A stretch of 64,000 nucleotides of DNA from the NCBI RefSeq assembly GCF_025215095.1, contig NZ_JALHAP010000073.1, positions 1 through 64,000 of the forward strand, in the 5' to 3' direction. Shown here one piece after another: positions 41,690-50,940 of the stretch. Under the pieces are notes generated by a model that had not been told where the DNA came from, made no database searches, and saw nothing but the letters and a program-made list of their open reading frames with translations. The number at the start of each line of letters is the position of its first letter. The stretch's first letter is position 1. The DNA is from Dryocola boscaweniae (GTDB lineage Bacteria; Pseudomonadota; Gammaproteobacteria; Enterobacterales; Enterobacteriaceae). A program made the position numbers and the translations under genes.

Positions 41690-42463
41690 ATGAGTGCAGC
41701 TAACAAAGTGGTTATCGTGACGGCGTCGGATTCTGGTATCGGCAAAAAGTGCGCGTTGATGCTGGCTGAGCAGGGCTATGACGTGGGGATCACCTGGCAT
41801 TCCGACGAGCAGGGCGCGGAAGAAACCGCGCGGCAGGTTCGGGGGCTGGGGCGACGCGCTGAAACTGTTCAGCTTGATTTAGGCAATTTACCCGACGGCG
41901 CGGCAGGCATTGATGAGCTGATAAGCCGCTTCGGGAGAATCGATGCGCTGGTGAACAACGCAGGCGCCATGAGCAAGAATCCCTTCCTGGACGTCACCCT
42001 GGACGAATGGCGCAAGCTGTTTACCGTTGACGTGGACGGCGCATTTTTGTGTTCGCAAAAAGCGGCTCGCGCCATGGTTAAGCAGGGGCAGGGAGGGCGA
42101 ATTGTCAACATTACCTCCGTTCATGAACACACGCCGTTGCCCGAAGCCTGCGCCTATACCGCCGCAAAACACGCGCTGGGCGGGCTGACTAAATCGATGG
42201 CGATGGAGCTGGTTCAGCATAAAATTCTGGTAAACGCGGTCGCTCCAGGCGCTATCGCCACCCCGATGAACAACATGAAAGAGGGGGAAGGTAAAAGCGC
42301 TGAGCTGCCGGAAGTCCCGCTCGGCCGTTTTGGCGAGACTCAGGAGATAGCAAGCCTTGTCGCCTGGCTGTGTTCAGAGAGCGCGAGTTACACCACCGGG
42401 CAATCTTTTATCGTCGACGGGGGCTTTATGCTGGCTAATCCCCAGTTCAAACCGAAAAGCTAA
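41690..42463 (+). CDS. yohF: YohF, short-chain dehydrogenase/reductase
   Basis: The 257-residue classical SDR has the cofactor loop TASDSGIG (variant of TGxxxGIG), NNAGA, and catalytic Ser and YTAAK. The ITWHSDEQGAEETARQV and SVHEHTPLPEACAYTAAKHALGGL blocks are shared with E. coli YohF (253 residues). The ATG at 41690 has GGGAGG at proper spacing; GTG 41684 and ATG 41687 in frame are too close. The substrate is unknown. Its end overlaps yohD by 4 bp, tail-to-tail. Confidence 0.9.
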   Translation: MSAANKVVIVTASDSGIGKKCALMLAEQGYDVGITWHSDEQGAEETARQVRGLGRRAETVQLDLGNLPDGAAGIDELISRFGRIDALVNNAGAMSKNPFLDVTLDEWRKLFTVDVDGAFLCSQKAARAMVKQGQGGRIVNITSVHEHTPLPEACAYTAAKHALGGLTKSMAMELVQHKILVNAVAPGAIATPMNNMKEGEGKSAELPEVPLGRFGETQEIASLVAWLCSESASYTTGQSFIVDGGFMLANPQFKPKS

Positions 42464-43029
42464 TCCTGCCGTTTGCTCTCGCGGCGTTTAAACCAGTAGC
42501 GGGCAAGCCAGACCAGGGCGACGACGACGACCAGCCAAATCCAGCGCTTAACATGCTGGTCGAGGTTATGTAGCCACGGGCCGATAACTTCGCCCCCGAC
42601 ATAGCCCAGCGAGGTGAACAGCGTCGCCCAAATCAATGCTCCCGCAACGTTGAGCGGAAGAAATATTTTCGGCGGCAGGCGACTGGCGCCGATTAATATC
42701 GGTCCGATGATGCGAAAGCCGTACATAAAGCGCGTGCCTGGTACAAACAGATAAGGATGGCGGTTGATTAGCCTCTGGGCTTTGGTGATTTTTTTCTGAT
42801 GTTTTTTGAAGCGCGAAAGCAACGAGTGACCAAAGCGTCGTCCAACCAGATAAAGCAACTGGTCGCCAATCATGCCGCCCAGCGCCACTGAAAGCACTAC
42901 CAGAGGAAATTTCAGCAATCCCTGATGTGCGGCTACCCCACCGAGTAGCGTAATCGTTTCTCCTTCCGCCATGCTGCCTAAAACCAGCGCTGCATAGCCG
43001 TAATGCTCAATTAAGCTATTGATATCCAT
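42460..43029 (-). CDS. yohD: YohD, DedA-family inner-membrane protein
   Basis: The 189-residue protein has the DedA/SNARE-associated signature (GAVAHQG-type loop near residue 33, then GMIGDQLLYLVGRRFG and FVPGTRFMYGFRIIGPILIGAS) and four to five membrane helices. E. coli YohD has 192 residues. DedA proteins are thought to act in phospholipid or undecaprenyl-phosphate recycling and proton-dependent processes; several paralogues overlap in function. Confidence 0.92.
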   Translation of the reverse strand: MDINSLIEHYGYAALVLGSMAEGETITLLGGVAAHQGLLKFPLVVLSVALGGMIGDQLLYLVGRRFGHSLLSRFKKHQKKITKAQRLINRHPYLFVPGTRFMYGFRIIGPILIGASRLPPKIFLPLNVAGALIWATLFTSLGYVGGEVIGPWLHNLDQHVKRWIWLVVVVALVWLARYWFKRRESKRQD

Positions 43030-43196
43030 CAGGCTCAGTTGTTCTCCTTATTGTTAACACCTTTAAAGCATACAACCCCACAGCTCGCTTGCAGCTAAAC
43101 GGGGCAGATAAATTCCTGCGATTAAAAAACAATCTACCGGTGTGCATTATAATTAGGATGCTGCTTACACTTTGGATCTACATGACAGGAGGCCTT

Positions 43197-43784
43197 ATGA
43201 ACCATGTCTGGGGATTGCTATCCCATCCCAATCGTGAAATGCAGGAAATTAAGCGCGAGAACGAAACGATCTCGCATCACTATACGCACCACGTTTTGAT
43301 TATGGCGGCCATCCCGGTCATTTGCGCTTTTATCGGCACCACGCAGATTGGCTGGAATTTTGGCGATGGCACCTTTGTGCAACTCTCGTTGTTGACCGGT
43401 TTGTCTCTTGGTGTGGTGTTCTATGCGCTGATGCTGGCCGGTGTGGCCGTAATGGGCCGCGTTATCTGGTGGATGGCAAGAAATTATCCTAAACGTCCGT
43501 CGCTTGCCCGCTGCATGGTGTTTGCCGGTTATGTGGCGACGCCTTTGTTTTTAAGCGGCGTGGTGGCGCTTTATCCGCTGGTTTGGCTTTGTGTCGCGGT
43601 GGGTGCTGCGGCGCTGGTCTATACGGGCTATCTGCTGTATGTCGGCATTCCTGACTTCCTGAACATCAATAAAGAAGAAGGGATGAGCTTCTCCAGCTCC
43701 ACGCTCGCCATCGGCGTCCTGGTGCTGGAAGTGCTGCTGGCGATGGCGGTTATTTTGTGGGGTTACGGATATCGCCTGTTTTGA
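43197..43784 (+). CDS. yohC: YohC, Yip1-domain inner-membrane protein
   Basis: The 195-residue protein, equal in length to E. coli YohC, has five membrane helices and the conserved opening MNHVWGLLSHPNREM with ENETISHHYTHHVLIM. The ATG at 43197 follows ACAGGAGG; the longer open frame has no ribosome site. Function unknown. Confidence 0.92.
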   Translation: MNHVWGLLSHPNREMQEIKRENETISHHYTHHVLIMAAIPVICAFIGTTQIGWNFGDGTFVQLSLLTGLSLGVVFYALMLAGVAVMGRVIWWMARNYPKRPSLARCMVFAGYVATPLFLSGVVALYPLVWLCVAVGAAALVYTGYLLYVGIPDFLNINKEEGMSFSSSTLAIGVLVLEVLLAMAVILWGYGYRLF

Positions 43785-43919
43785 TATCACGTTACGATTC
43801 TCCTGTAGCCGTTTCCCGAGGCGTCAGAGTATTATGCTGGCGCCTCACTTATGTTATTCATCATGTGAACGTAAGCGGTGGCAAACATCACATTCCAAAA
43901 TAATTACAGAAGCGTCACC

Positions 43920-44861
43920 ATGCCGACTAAAATCCGTCTATCGTTGTTCAGCCTTGCGCTGATGATAACCGTGCCTCTGGCACCGCAGGCTCTTGCGAGC
44001 AAAACCGTGACGCCCGCCAGCACCGGGCAGGAAATCGCTTCCGGCAGCGCCATGATTGTCGATCTGCAAACTAATCAGGTTTTGTACTCCAGCCATCCGG
44101 ACCTGGTGCGCCCGATTGCCTCTATCACCAAGTTGATGACCGCAATGGTGGTGCTGGATGCGCATTTGCCGATGGATGAAATGCTGAGCGTGGACATCAG
44201 CCACACGCCGGAAATGAAAGGGGTTTATTCCCGCGTGCGTCTGAACAGTAAAATCAGCCGTAAAAATATGCTGCTGCTGGCGCTTATGTCTTCGGAAAAC
44301 CGTGCGGCAGCAAGCCTCGCGCACCATTACCCGGGCGGCTACGATGCGTTTATTCGCGCGATGAATGCGAAGGCTAAATCCCTTGGCATGACCCACACCC
44401 GCTATGTGGAGCCGACCGGGCTGTCGATAGAAAATGTTTCCACCGCGCGCGATCTCACCAAAATGCTGATCGCTTCGAAACAATACCCGCTGCTCGGCCA
44501 GCTCAGCACCACGAAAGAGGATATGGCGACCTTCAGCAATCCGCCGTATACGCTGCCGTTCCGTAATACTAATCATCTGGTGTATCGCGATAACTGGAAC
44601 ATTCAACTGACGAAAACCGGCTTTACCAATAATGCCGGGCATTGCCTGGTGATGCGCACCGTGATTAACAATCGCCCCGTGTCGCTGGTGGTGCTGGATG
44701 CGTTTGGTAAATACACCCACTTCGCGGACGCTAACCGTCTGCGCAAATGGATGGAAACCGGCCAAATAACGCCCGTTCCGTCATCCGCCCTGAGCTACAA
44801 AAAGCAAAAAGCAGCGCAGATGGCGAACAATGCTGTGGCGGGCAGTGCGCAGGAAGACTAA
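43920..44861 (+). CDS. pbpG: D-alanyl-D-alanine endopeptidase PBP7
   Basis: The 313-residue protein has a signal peptide ending near residue 27 (PQALA-S) and the penicillin-binding motifs SITK (Ser68, Lys71), SEN (125–127) and KTG (in TKTGFT). It is periplasmic and cleaves D-Ala–meso-DAP cross-links in murein. ATG 43920 (MPTKIRLSL) is preferred to an upstream ATG at 43878, which lacks the signal-peptide form. E. coli PbpG has about 310 residues. Confidence 0.94.
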   Translation: MPTKIRLSLFSLALMITVPLAPQALASKTVTPASTGQEIASGSAMIVDLQTNQVLYSSHPDLVRPIASITKLMTAMVVLDAHLPMDEMLSVDISHTPEMKGVYSRVRLNSKISRKNMLLLALMSSENRAAASLAHHYPGGYDAFIRAMNAKAKSLGMTHTRYVEPTGLSIENVSTARDLTKMLIASKQYPLLGQLSTTKEDMATFSNPPYTLPFRNTNHLVYRDNWNIQLTKTGFTNNAGHCLVMRTVINNRPVSLVVLDAFGKYTHFADANRLRKWMETGQITPVPSSALSYKKQKAAQMANNAVAGSAQED

Positions 44862-44870
44862 CGCTTAAAC

Positions 44871-45425
44871 TTAATCAGGCAGCGTCCAGTCCCCGTCATT
44901 AAGAGGACGCTGCATAATTAACGTATCCCGCCAGTCACCGAGCTTGAATCCCACGCTGCGTAAATTCCCTACGATTTCAAAGCCTAGCCGTTTATGCAGG
45001 CGGCATGAGCCGGTATTTTTCTCGCCGTCGCCGATAACAGCAATCATTTGTCGCCAGGGGCCTTCTTCACAGCGTGTGATAAGCGCGCTCAGCAGTTCGC
45101 TGCCGATGCCGCGGCCTGTCATGCTGGCGTCGATATAAACCGAATCTTCAATGGTAAAACGGTAGGCGGGGCGAGGGCGATAAACAGTGGCGTAGCAGTA
45201 GCCCACGACAATGCCGCCATAGCGTCCAGTCAGCCAGGGCAGCCCCTGTTCGCGAACGCATTGTAAACGTTCTCTCATTTGCAGTTCGGTCGGCGGCTTT
45301 TCTTCAAAAGATCCGCGACCATGGAGGATGTGCCATGCATAAATGGCGGTGATAGCAGGAATATCGTCGAGCGTAGCTTCCCGAACATCCAGCCGCGCGA
45401 ACGGTAAAGTTTCGACCACTGACAT
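44871..45425 (-). CDS. GNAT-family N-acetyltransferase, phosphinothricin-acetyltransferase type
   Basis: The 184-residue protein has the GNAT core with the acetyl-CoA loop MTGRGIGSELL (Q/RxxGxG/A) and the PAT-like blocks IYAWHILHGRGSFEE and GYCYATVYRPRPAYRFTIEDSVY. It probably acetylates a small amine or amino-acid analogue such as methionine derivatives. AGAGG precedes ATG 45425. It sits between pbpG and dld, which are adjacent in E. coli, so it is an insertion. Confidence 0.85.
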   Translation of the reverse strand: MSVVETLPFARLDVREATLDDIPAITAIYAWHILHGRGSFEEKPPTELQMRERLQCVREQGLPWLTGRYGGIVVGYCYATVYRPRPAYRFTIEDSVYIDASMTGRGIGSELLSALITRCEEGPWRQMIAVIGDGEKNTGSCRLHKRLGFEIVGNLRSVGFKLGDWRDTLIMQRPLNDGDWTLPD

Positions 45426-45541
45426 TTTCGAACCTCTGCGCTGGGGGCGGGTGGGAAAGGGATTTCCCACCCTTTGGTTCGCTAATTTAGTCCTAAAAAT
45501 GAGCGAAAAACAGCCCTCATTCTGGCGGTTGACGGCCGGTT

Positions 45542-47287
45542 TTAGTAAGGGTCATGATGGTGTGTATGGCTGCAAGCGCTCTCATCCCACCACTTATGCT
45601 TGGTAGTCTTGCCAATCCCCGGGTTCATGCTGTTTGTAGGGTCATTCGCCTTATAAAATCGTTTTAACGTTTCTGGCGCTTCGTATAAATGACCCACGTT
45701 ATGCTCTGCCGGATACTGCGCGCCACGTTGACGAAGCAATTCAAGCATTTGCTCTTTGAGCGCATGTGCGTCCACGCCTTTTTTCACAATGTAATCCTGA
45801 TGGAAGACATGGCACATAAAGTGGCCGTAATACAGGCTGTGGCTAATCTGAGCGCTGATTTCCGGCGGGAGCTGTTCAAACCACTCGCGGTCGTTACGGC
45901 GCAGGGCGATATCGAGCGCAAGAATATCTTCCACTTCTTTATCGTGTACGGCGTGGTAGCGCACGGCGGCGCCTGCTGCGGCAAAACGATGCAGGAATGC
46001 TTTAGCGCCTTCGGCCGGGGTGCAGGCAAAAAACGCGCCTTCGGCCTGCTGGAAATAGCTTTCCAGCCAGGTGCGCGCTTCCTCAATGCCTTCACCGGAC
46101 ATTTTCAACAGCAGATGATGCTCGTACTTATCACGCCAGGATTTCATTCGCGGCGGCAAATGACTCGGGAAGAGGGCGCTAAAGCGTTGCAATGCGCGAT
46201 CGGTAAAATGCGGTTTAATAAACGGCACTTTCTCCAGCGCCGCGTCCACGCGACCCTTAACGGTAAAAAAGAACGGCATTTTGTCGGTGCCGAGCTTGTC
46301 GATCATCATAAAAGTGTCTTTGCCATAGATCTCGGCGATGTCGTAAATGTCGCGGTGCATGTATTCCCCCGCGACCGGCAGGTTTTTGAAATTCGCCAGA
46401 ATGTGACGGCGGATTTCGGTCAGCACTTCCGGTTTGTTCGTGCCGATGTAAAACACTTCGTTTTGTTTTTCAGCGACAAAGGTATCAAGGCGGACGGCAA
46501 ACACCGCAAGCTTGCCTGCGCAGCCGGAAGCTTCAAACAGACGGTTTGGATCGGCATTAAAACGCGATGGCGTATCGGCATTTACATCGCGTACGCGCTC
46601 GGCATAGTCATGGTCCGAAGCCTGACGATTATCGTGCAGGATATCCTCCGGCTTGATTCGCTCGTCATCAAGCTTGCTGAGAATTTGCTCAGGCGTGGCG
46701 CCCAGTTCGATGCCCAGATGGTTAACCAGCGTCAGCTTGCCCTGTTCATCAATTCGGGCATAAAGCGCCATTTCGGTATAGGCCGGGCCGCGTTGCACCA
46801 GCGAACCGCCGGAGTTATTGCAGACGCCGCCAATCACCGAAGCGCCGATACACGAAGAGCCGATCACGGAATGAGGTTCGCGGCCCAGGGGCTTGAGTGC
46901 CTTTTCAAGCTGATAAAGCGTGCTGCCGGGAAAAGCCAGCACCTGCTTGCCGTTATCGAGAAGCTGTAATTTATCGAGGCGCAGAGTGCTGATAATAACG
47001 ACATCGCGGTCGTAATCGTTGCCGTTCGGCGTGGAACCTTCGGTAAGACCGGTGTTAGCCGCCTGCATCAGAATAATTTTATCCGCGGCTACGCAGGCGC
47101 TCAGCACGCGCCACAGCTCAATAAGCGAGCCGGGAAACACCACCGCCAACGCTTCGCCCTGGCCGGAACGGAAACCTTTGCGGTAACGCGCGGTTTTTGC
47201 CGCTTCAGTCAGAACATGGTTGCTGCCAAGCAGACGGTTCAGTTCATTTATAAACGTTTGGTTGTCAGAATGTGCAGATACGGACAT
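45542..47287 (-). CDS. dld: D-lactate dehydrogenase (quinone)
   Basis: The 581-residue FAD enzyme (E. coli Dld 571) has the FAD-binding 4 domain (ANTGLTEGSTPNG, VIGSSCIGASVIGGVCNNSGG) and the Dld-specific C-terminal membrane-binding region. It oxidises D-lactate at the inner membrane and feeds electrons to quinone. The start at 47287 (MSVSAHSDNQ) follows AAGGAG; the longer frame adds 31 unlikely residues. The C-terminal His-rich tail (SHTHHHDPY) extends a little beyond the E. coli end. Confidence 0.95.
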   Translation of the reverse strand: MSVSAHSDNQTFINELNRLLGSNHVLTEAAKTARYRKGFRSGQGEALAVVFPGSLIELWRVLSACVAADKIILMQAANTGLTEGSTPNGNDYDRDVVIISTLRLDKLQLLDNGKQVLAFPGSTLYQLEKALKPLGREPHSVIGSSCIGASVIGGVCNNSGGSLVQRGPAYTEMALYARIDEQGKLTLVNHLGIELGATPEQILSKLDDERIKPEDILHDNRQASDHDYAERVRDVNADTPSRFNADPNRLFEASGCAGKLAVFAVRLDTFVAEKQNEVFYIGTNKPEVLTEIRRHILANFKNLPVAGEYMHRDIYDIAEIYGKDTFMMIDKLGTDKMPFFFTVKGRVDAALEKVPFIKPHFTDRALQRFSALFPSHLPPRMKSWRDKYEHHLLLKMSGEGIEEARTWLESYFQQAEGAFFACTPAEGAKAFLHRFAAAGAAVRYHAVHDKEVEDILALDIALRRNDREWFEQLPPEISAQISHSLYYGHFMCHVFHQDYIVKKGVDAHALKEQMLELLRQRGAQYPAEHNVGHLYEAPETLKRFYKANDPTNSMNPGIGKTTKHKWWDESACSHTHHHDPY

Positions 47288-47485
47288 GGTCCCACTCCTT
47301 GTGATGGCACAAAAATTCTCGCTTTCAATGATAGCGGCAAAACGCTTACCAATACTCTGAAATGTTCGAAAAATCAGCATTTAACACTGAAGCCGCTCTT
47401 CTTACCCGCTTAACGATGTGGCACACTGCTCTCCTTATCATAATGTGCTGCTCCGCGCGGGCGGCTTGAGCAAGAGAGTAAATCC

Positions 47486-49783
47486 ATGAAATGGCTCTGT
47501 TCTGTAGGTATCGCGGTTAGCCTCGCACTGCAACCGGCGCTGGCTGAAGAGATGTTTGGTCCTCATCCATTAACGCCGCAAGCGCGTGATGCGTTCGTCA
47601 CCGATCTGCTGACAAAAATGACCAACGACGAAAAAATCGGTCAGCTACGTTTAATCAGCGTCGGGCCGGATAATCCAAAAGAAGCCATTCGTGAGATGAT
47701 CAAAGACGGGCAGGTCGGGGCGATATTTAACACCGTTACCCGCCACGATATTCGCATCATGCAGGATCAGGTGATGAGCCTCAGCCGCCTGAAAATACCT
47801 CTGTTCTTCGCCTACGACGTGGTTCACGGACAGCGCACGGTGTTCCCAATCAGCCTTGGCCTTGCCTCTTCCTTTAATCTTGAAGCGGTAAAAACCGTCG
47901 GGCGTATTTCTGCTTATGAAGCCGCGGACGACGGCCTGAACATGACATGGGCGCCGATGGTGGATGTCTCCCGCGATCCGCGCTGGGGCCGCGTTTCCGA
48001 AGGCTTTGGCGAAGATACTTACCTGACGTCAATCATGGGCCGCACCATGGTGGAAGCGATGCAGGGCAAAAGCCCGGCGGATCGTTACTCGGTGATGACC
48101 AGCGTGAAACACTTCGCGGCCTATGGCGCAGTTGAAGGCGGCAAAGAATACAACACCGTGGACATGAGCCCGCAGCGCCTGTTCAACGATTACATGCCGC
48201 CTTATAAAGCCGCGCTGGACGCGGGCAGCGGCGGAGTAATGGTGGCGCTGAATTCCATCAACGGTACGCCGGCGTCCTCAAATAGCTGGCTGCTCAAAAA
48301 CCTGCTGCGGGATGAATGGAAATTCAAAGGCATCACCATTTCTGACCATGGCGCTATCAAAGAGCTTATCAAGCACGGCGTGGCGAGCGATCCGAAAGAC
48401 GCGGTGCGCATTGCGCTGAACTCCGGCATCAACATGAGTATGAGCGACGAGTTCTACAGCAAATATCTGCCGGAGCTGGTGAAAAGCGGCGCCGTGCCGC
48501 AGGCGGAGCTGGACGACGCCGCCCGCCATGTGCTGAACGTGAAATACGACATGGGGCTGTTTAACGATCCGTATAGCCACTTAGGGCCGAAAGAGTCTGA
48601 CCCGGAAGATACCAACGCCGAAAGCCGCTTGCATCGTAAAGAAGCTCGCGAAGTCGCGCGTGAAAGCCTGGTGTTGTTGAAAAACCGCCTGCAAACGCTG
48701 CCGCTGAAAAAATCCGGCACAATCGCAGTTGTAGGCCCGCTGGCCGACAGCAAGCGTGACGTGATGGGCAGTTGGTCTGCGGCGGGGGTTGCGGATCAAA
48801 CCGTTACCGTCCTGCAGGGCATTCAGAACGCCGTGGGCGATAAAGCGAAAATTGTTCACGTTAAAGGCGCGAACGTTACCGATCAGAAAGACATCGTCGA
48901 TTTCCTCAACCATTACGAACCGGCAGTGCAGGTAGACCCGCGCACGCCAAAAGAGATGATCGATGAGGCGGTAAACGCGGCGAATAACTCAGACGTTGTG
49001 GTCGCGGTTGTCGGTGAAGCGCAGGGCATGGCTCATGAAGCGTCAAGCCGTACCGATCTGGTGCTGCCGCAAAGCCAGCGTGATTTAATCGCCGCGCTAA
49101 AAGCGACCGGCAAACCGCTGGTGCTTGTGCTGATGAACGGGCGTCCGCTGGCGCTGGTGAAGGAAGACAGGCAGGCTGATGCGCTGCTTGAGGCCTGGTA
49201 TGCAGGAACCGAAGGCGGTAATGCCATTGCCGACGTGCTGTTTGGCGACTACAACCCGTCCGGCAAGCTGCCGATGTCCTTCCCGCGTTCCGTCGGCCAG
49301 ATCCCTACGTATTACAGCCACCTGAATACCGGTCGTCCGTATAACCCGGAAAAACCAAACAAATATACTTCCCGCTACTTCGACGAAGCGAACGGCCCGC
49401 TCTATCCGTTTGGTTATGGCTTGAGCTACACCACGTTCACCGTTTCCGACGTGAAAATGTCCGCGCCATCCATGGCGCGCGACGGCAAAGTGGAAGCCTC
49501 GGTAGATGTGCAAAACACCGGCGATCGCGCGGGCGAAACCGTGGTGCAGATGTATCTGCAGGACGTTACGGCGTCAATGAGCCGCCCTGTTAAGGAGCTG
49601 AAAGGCTTTAAGAAAGTGATGCTCAAACCGGGTGAAACCCAGACCGTCAGCTTCCCGATTGATATCGAAGGGCTGAAATTCTGGAACGCCGAAATGAAGT
49701 ACGACGCCGAGCCGGGCAAATTTAACGTCTTTATTGGCCTGGATTCCGCGCGCGTGAAGCGTGGCGAGTTTGAACTGAAATAA
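47486..49783 (+). CDS. bglX: Periplasmic beta-glucosidase BglX, GH3 family
   Basis: The 765-residue protein, the size of E. coli BglX, has a cleavable signal peptide (to about ALAE, residue 20). The catalytic Asp nucleophile lies in ITISDHGAIKEL, followed by the GH3 alpha/beta sandwich and a C-terminal fibronectin-III-like domain (from about 670). It hydrolyses beta-glucosides in the periplasm and could feed the beta-glucoside porin/PTS system 9 kb away, although it belongs to the conserved 48-min order. Confidence 0.95.
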   Translation: MKWLCSVGIAVSLALQPALAEEMFGPHPLTPQARDAFVTDLLTKMTNDEKIGQLRLISVGPDNPKEAIREMIKDGQVGAIFNTVTRHDIRIMQDQVMSLSRLKIPLFFAYDVVHGQRTVFPISLGLASSFNLEAVKTVGRISAYEAADDGLNMTWAPMVDVSRDPRWGRVSEGFGEDTYLTSIMGRTMVEAMQGKSPADRYSVMTSVKHFAAYGAVEGGKEYNTVDMSPQRLFNDYMPPYKAALDAGSGGVMVALNSINGTPASSNSWLLKNLLRDEWKFKGITISDHGAIKELIKHGVASDPKDAVRIALNSGINMSMSDEFYSKYLPELVKSGAVPQAELDDAARHVLNVKYDMGLFNDPYSHLGPKESDPEDTNAESRLHRKEAREVARESLVLLKNRLQTLPLKKSGTIAVVGPLADSKRDVMGSWSAAGVADQTVTVLQGIQNAVGDKAKIVHVKGANVTDQKDIVDFLNHYEPAVQVDPRTPKEMIDEAVNAANNSDVVVAVVGEAQGMAHEASSRTDLVLPQSQRDLIAALKATGKPLVLVLMNGRPLALVKEDRQADALLEAWYAGTEGGNAIADVLFGDYNPSGKLPMSFPRSVGQIPTYYSHLNTGRPYNPEKPNKYTSRYFDEANGPLYPFGYGLSYTTFTVSDVKMSAPSMARDGKVEASVDVQNTGDRAGETVVQMYLQDVTASMSRPVKELKGFKKVMLKPGETQTVSFPIDIEGLKFWNAEMKYDAEPGKFNVFIGLDSARVKRGEFELK

Positions 49784-49796
49784 CATTCTCAAGCTT

Positions 49797-49820
49797 AAGA
49801 GCCGGTTTTCCGGCTCTTTT
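49797..49820 (+). terminator. Intrinsic terminator after bglX
   Basis: AAGAGCCGG (49797–49805), TTTT loop, CCGGCTCTT (49810–49818) and a T-run lie 13 bp after the bglX stop, separating it from osmF. Confidence 0.88.
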
Positions 49821-49917
49821 CTTATTCTTCCCCTCTCGTTTTCCCAACGAATTAAAACTCAGCTAAACTTTTGTGACCCCCTGATTTTTAAGCAAAGAAC
49901 AACAATGAGGAATCACC

Positions 49918-50829
49918 ATGAATTTATCAGCGCGTTGGGGCGTGGCAGGATTAATGATGCTGGCGGCGAGCGCTCAGGCGGCCGAGCCGGTAAAGGTCGG
50001 CTCTAAAATCGATACGGAAGGCTCTTTACTGGGCAATATCATCTTGCAGGTGCTGGAAAGCCACGGCGTGAAAACCGTAAATAAAGTGCAACTGGGGACG
50101 ACGCCGGTGGTGCGCGGCGCAATCACTTCGGGCGAACTGGATATTTATCCTGAATACACCGGCAACGGCGCATTTTTCTTTAAAGATGACAACGACCCGG
50201 TGTGGAAAAACGCACAAAAGGGTTATGACAAAGTGAAGCAGCTAGACGCTGAAAAAAATAAGCTTGTCTGGCTGACGCCTGCGCCTGCGAACAATACCTG
50301 GACCATTGCGGTGCGCAAAGATGTCGCGGAAAAAAACAAGCTCGCTTCCCTTGACGATCTCAGCGCATACCTGAAAAAAGGCGGTGAATTTAAGCTTGCC
50401 GCCTCCGCTGAATTTATCGAGCGCCCGGATGCGCTGCCTGCTTTTGAAAAGGCCTACGGCTTTAATCTCGATCAGAAACAACTGCTTTCGCTGGCGGGCG
50501 GCGACACGGCGGTGACCATCAAAGCTGCGGCTCAGCAAACCTCCGGCGTGAACGCGGCGATGGCTTACGGCACCGATGGCCCGGTGGCGGCGCTCGGCCT
50601 GCAAACGCTAAGCGATCCAAAAGGCGTGCAGCCGATTTATGCGCCTGCGCCAGTCGTGCGCGAGGCGGTGCTGAAAGCTTACCCGCAGCTTGATGAGTGG
50701 TTAAAACCCGTCTTTTCATCGCTTGATGAGAAAACCCTGCAGCAGCTAAACGCCAGCATTGCGGTAGAAGGGCTGGATGCTAAAAAAGTGGCGGCCGATT
50801 ATCTGAAGCAGAAAGGCTTCGTTAAGTAA
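49918..50829 (+). CDS. osmF: OsmF (YehZ), glycine-betaine-type substrate-binding protein
   Basis: The 303-residue periplasmic protein has a signal peptide ending AQA-A (about residue 21) and the OpuAC fold (KVGSKIDTEGSLLGNIILQVLE, GELDIYPEYTGNGAFFF). E. coli OsmF serves the low-affinity YehZYXW importer, which is RpoS- and osmotically controlled. TGAGGAA precedes the ATG. A REP element of about 75 bp separates it from yehY. Confidence 0.94.
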   Translation: MNLSARWGVAGLMMLAASAQAAEPVKVGSKIDTEGSLLGNIILQVLESHGVKTVNKVQLGTTPVVRGAITSGELDIYPEYTGNGAFFFKDDNDPVWKNAQKGYDKVKQLDAEKNKLVWLTPAPANNTWTIAVRKDVAEKNKLASLDDLSAYLKKGGEFKLAASAEFIERPDALPAFEKAYGFNLDQKQLLSLAGGDTAVTIKAAAQQTSGVNAAMAYGTDGPVAALGLQTLSDPKGVQPIYAPAPVVREAVLKAYPQLDEWLKPVFSSLDEKTLQQLNASIAVEGLDAKKVAADYLKQKGFVK

Positions 50830-50844
50830 GGGCGGCCAATACAA

Positions 50845-50920
50845 GCGGTGGATGGCGCATAGGCTTATCCACCCTACGAATATGAGTTCCGTAGGTCGGG
50901 TAGGCGAAATGCCGCCCGAC
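50845..50920. repeat. REP pair between osmF and yehY
   Basis: GCGGTGGATGGCGC with GCTTATCCACCCTAC (50845–50878) and GTAGGTCGGGTAGGCG with GCCGCCCGAC (50891–50920) are two REP units in opposite orientation. Inside an operon such elements often lower expression of the downstream genes relative to the first, which suits excess binding protein. Confidence 0.72.
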
Positions 50921-50940
50921 AAAACTAACAGGATGTGAGT

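Noticed and set aside
45689..46969. 426-codon open frame on the plus strand
   Set aside because: It lies entirely opposite dld, has no recognisable domain, and its composition is that expected from the complement of a GC-biased coding gene.
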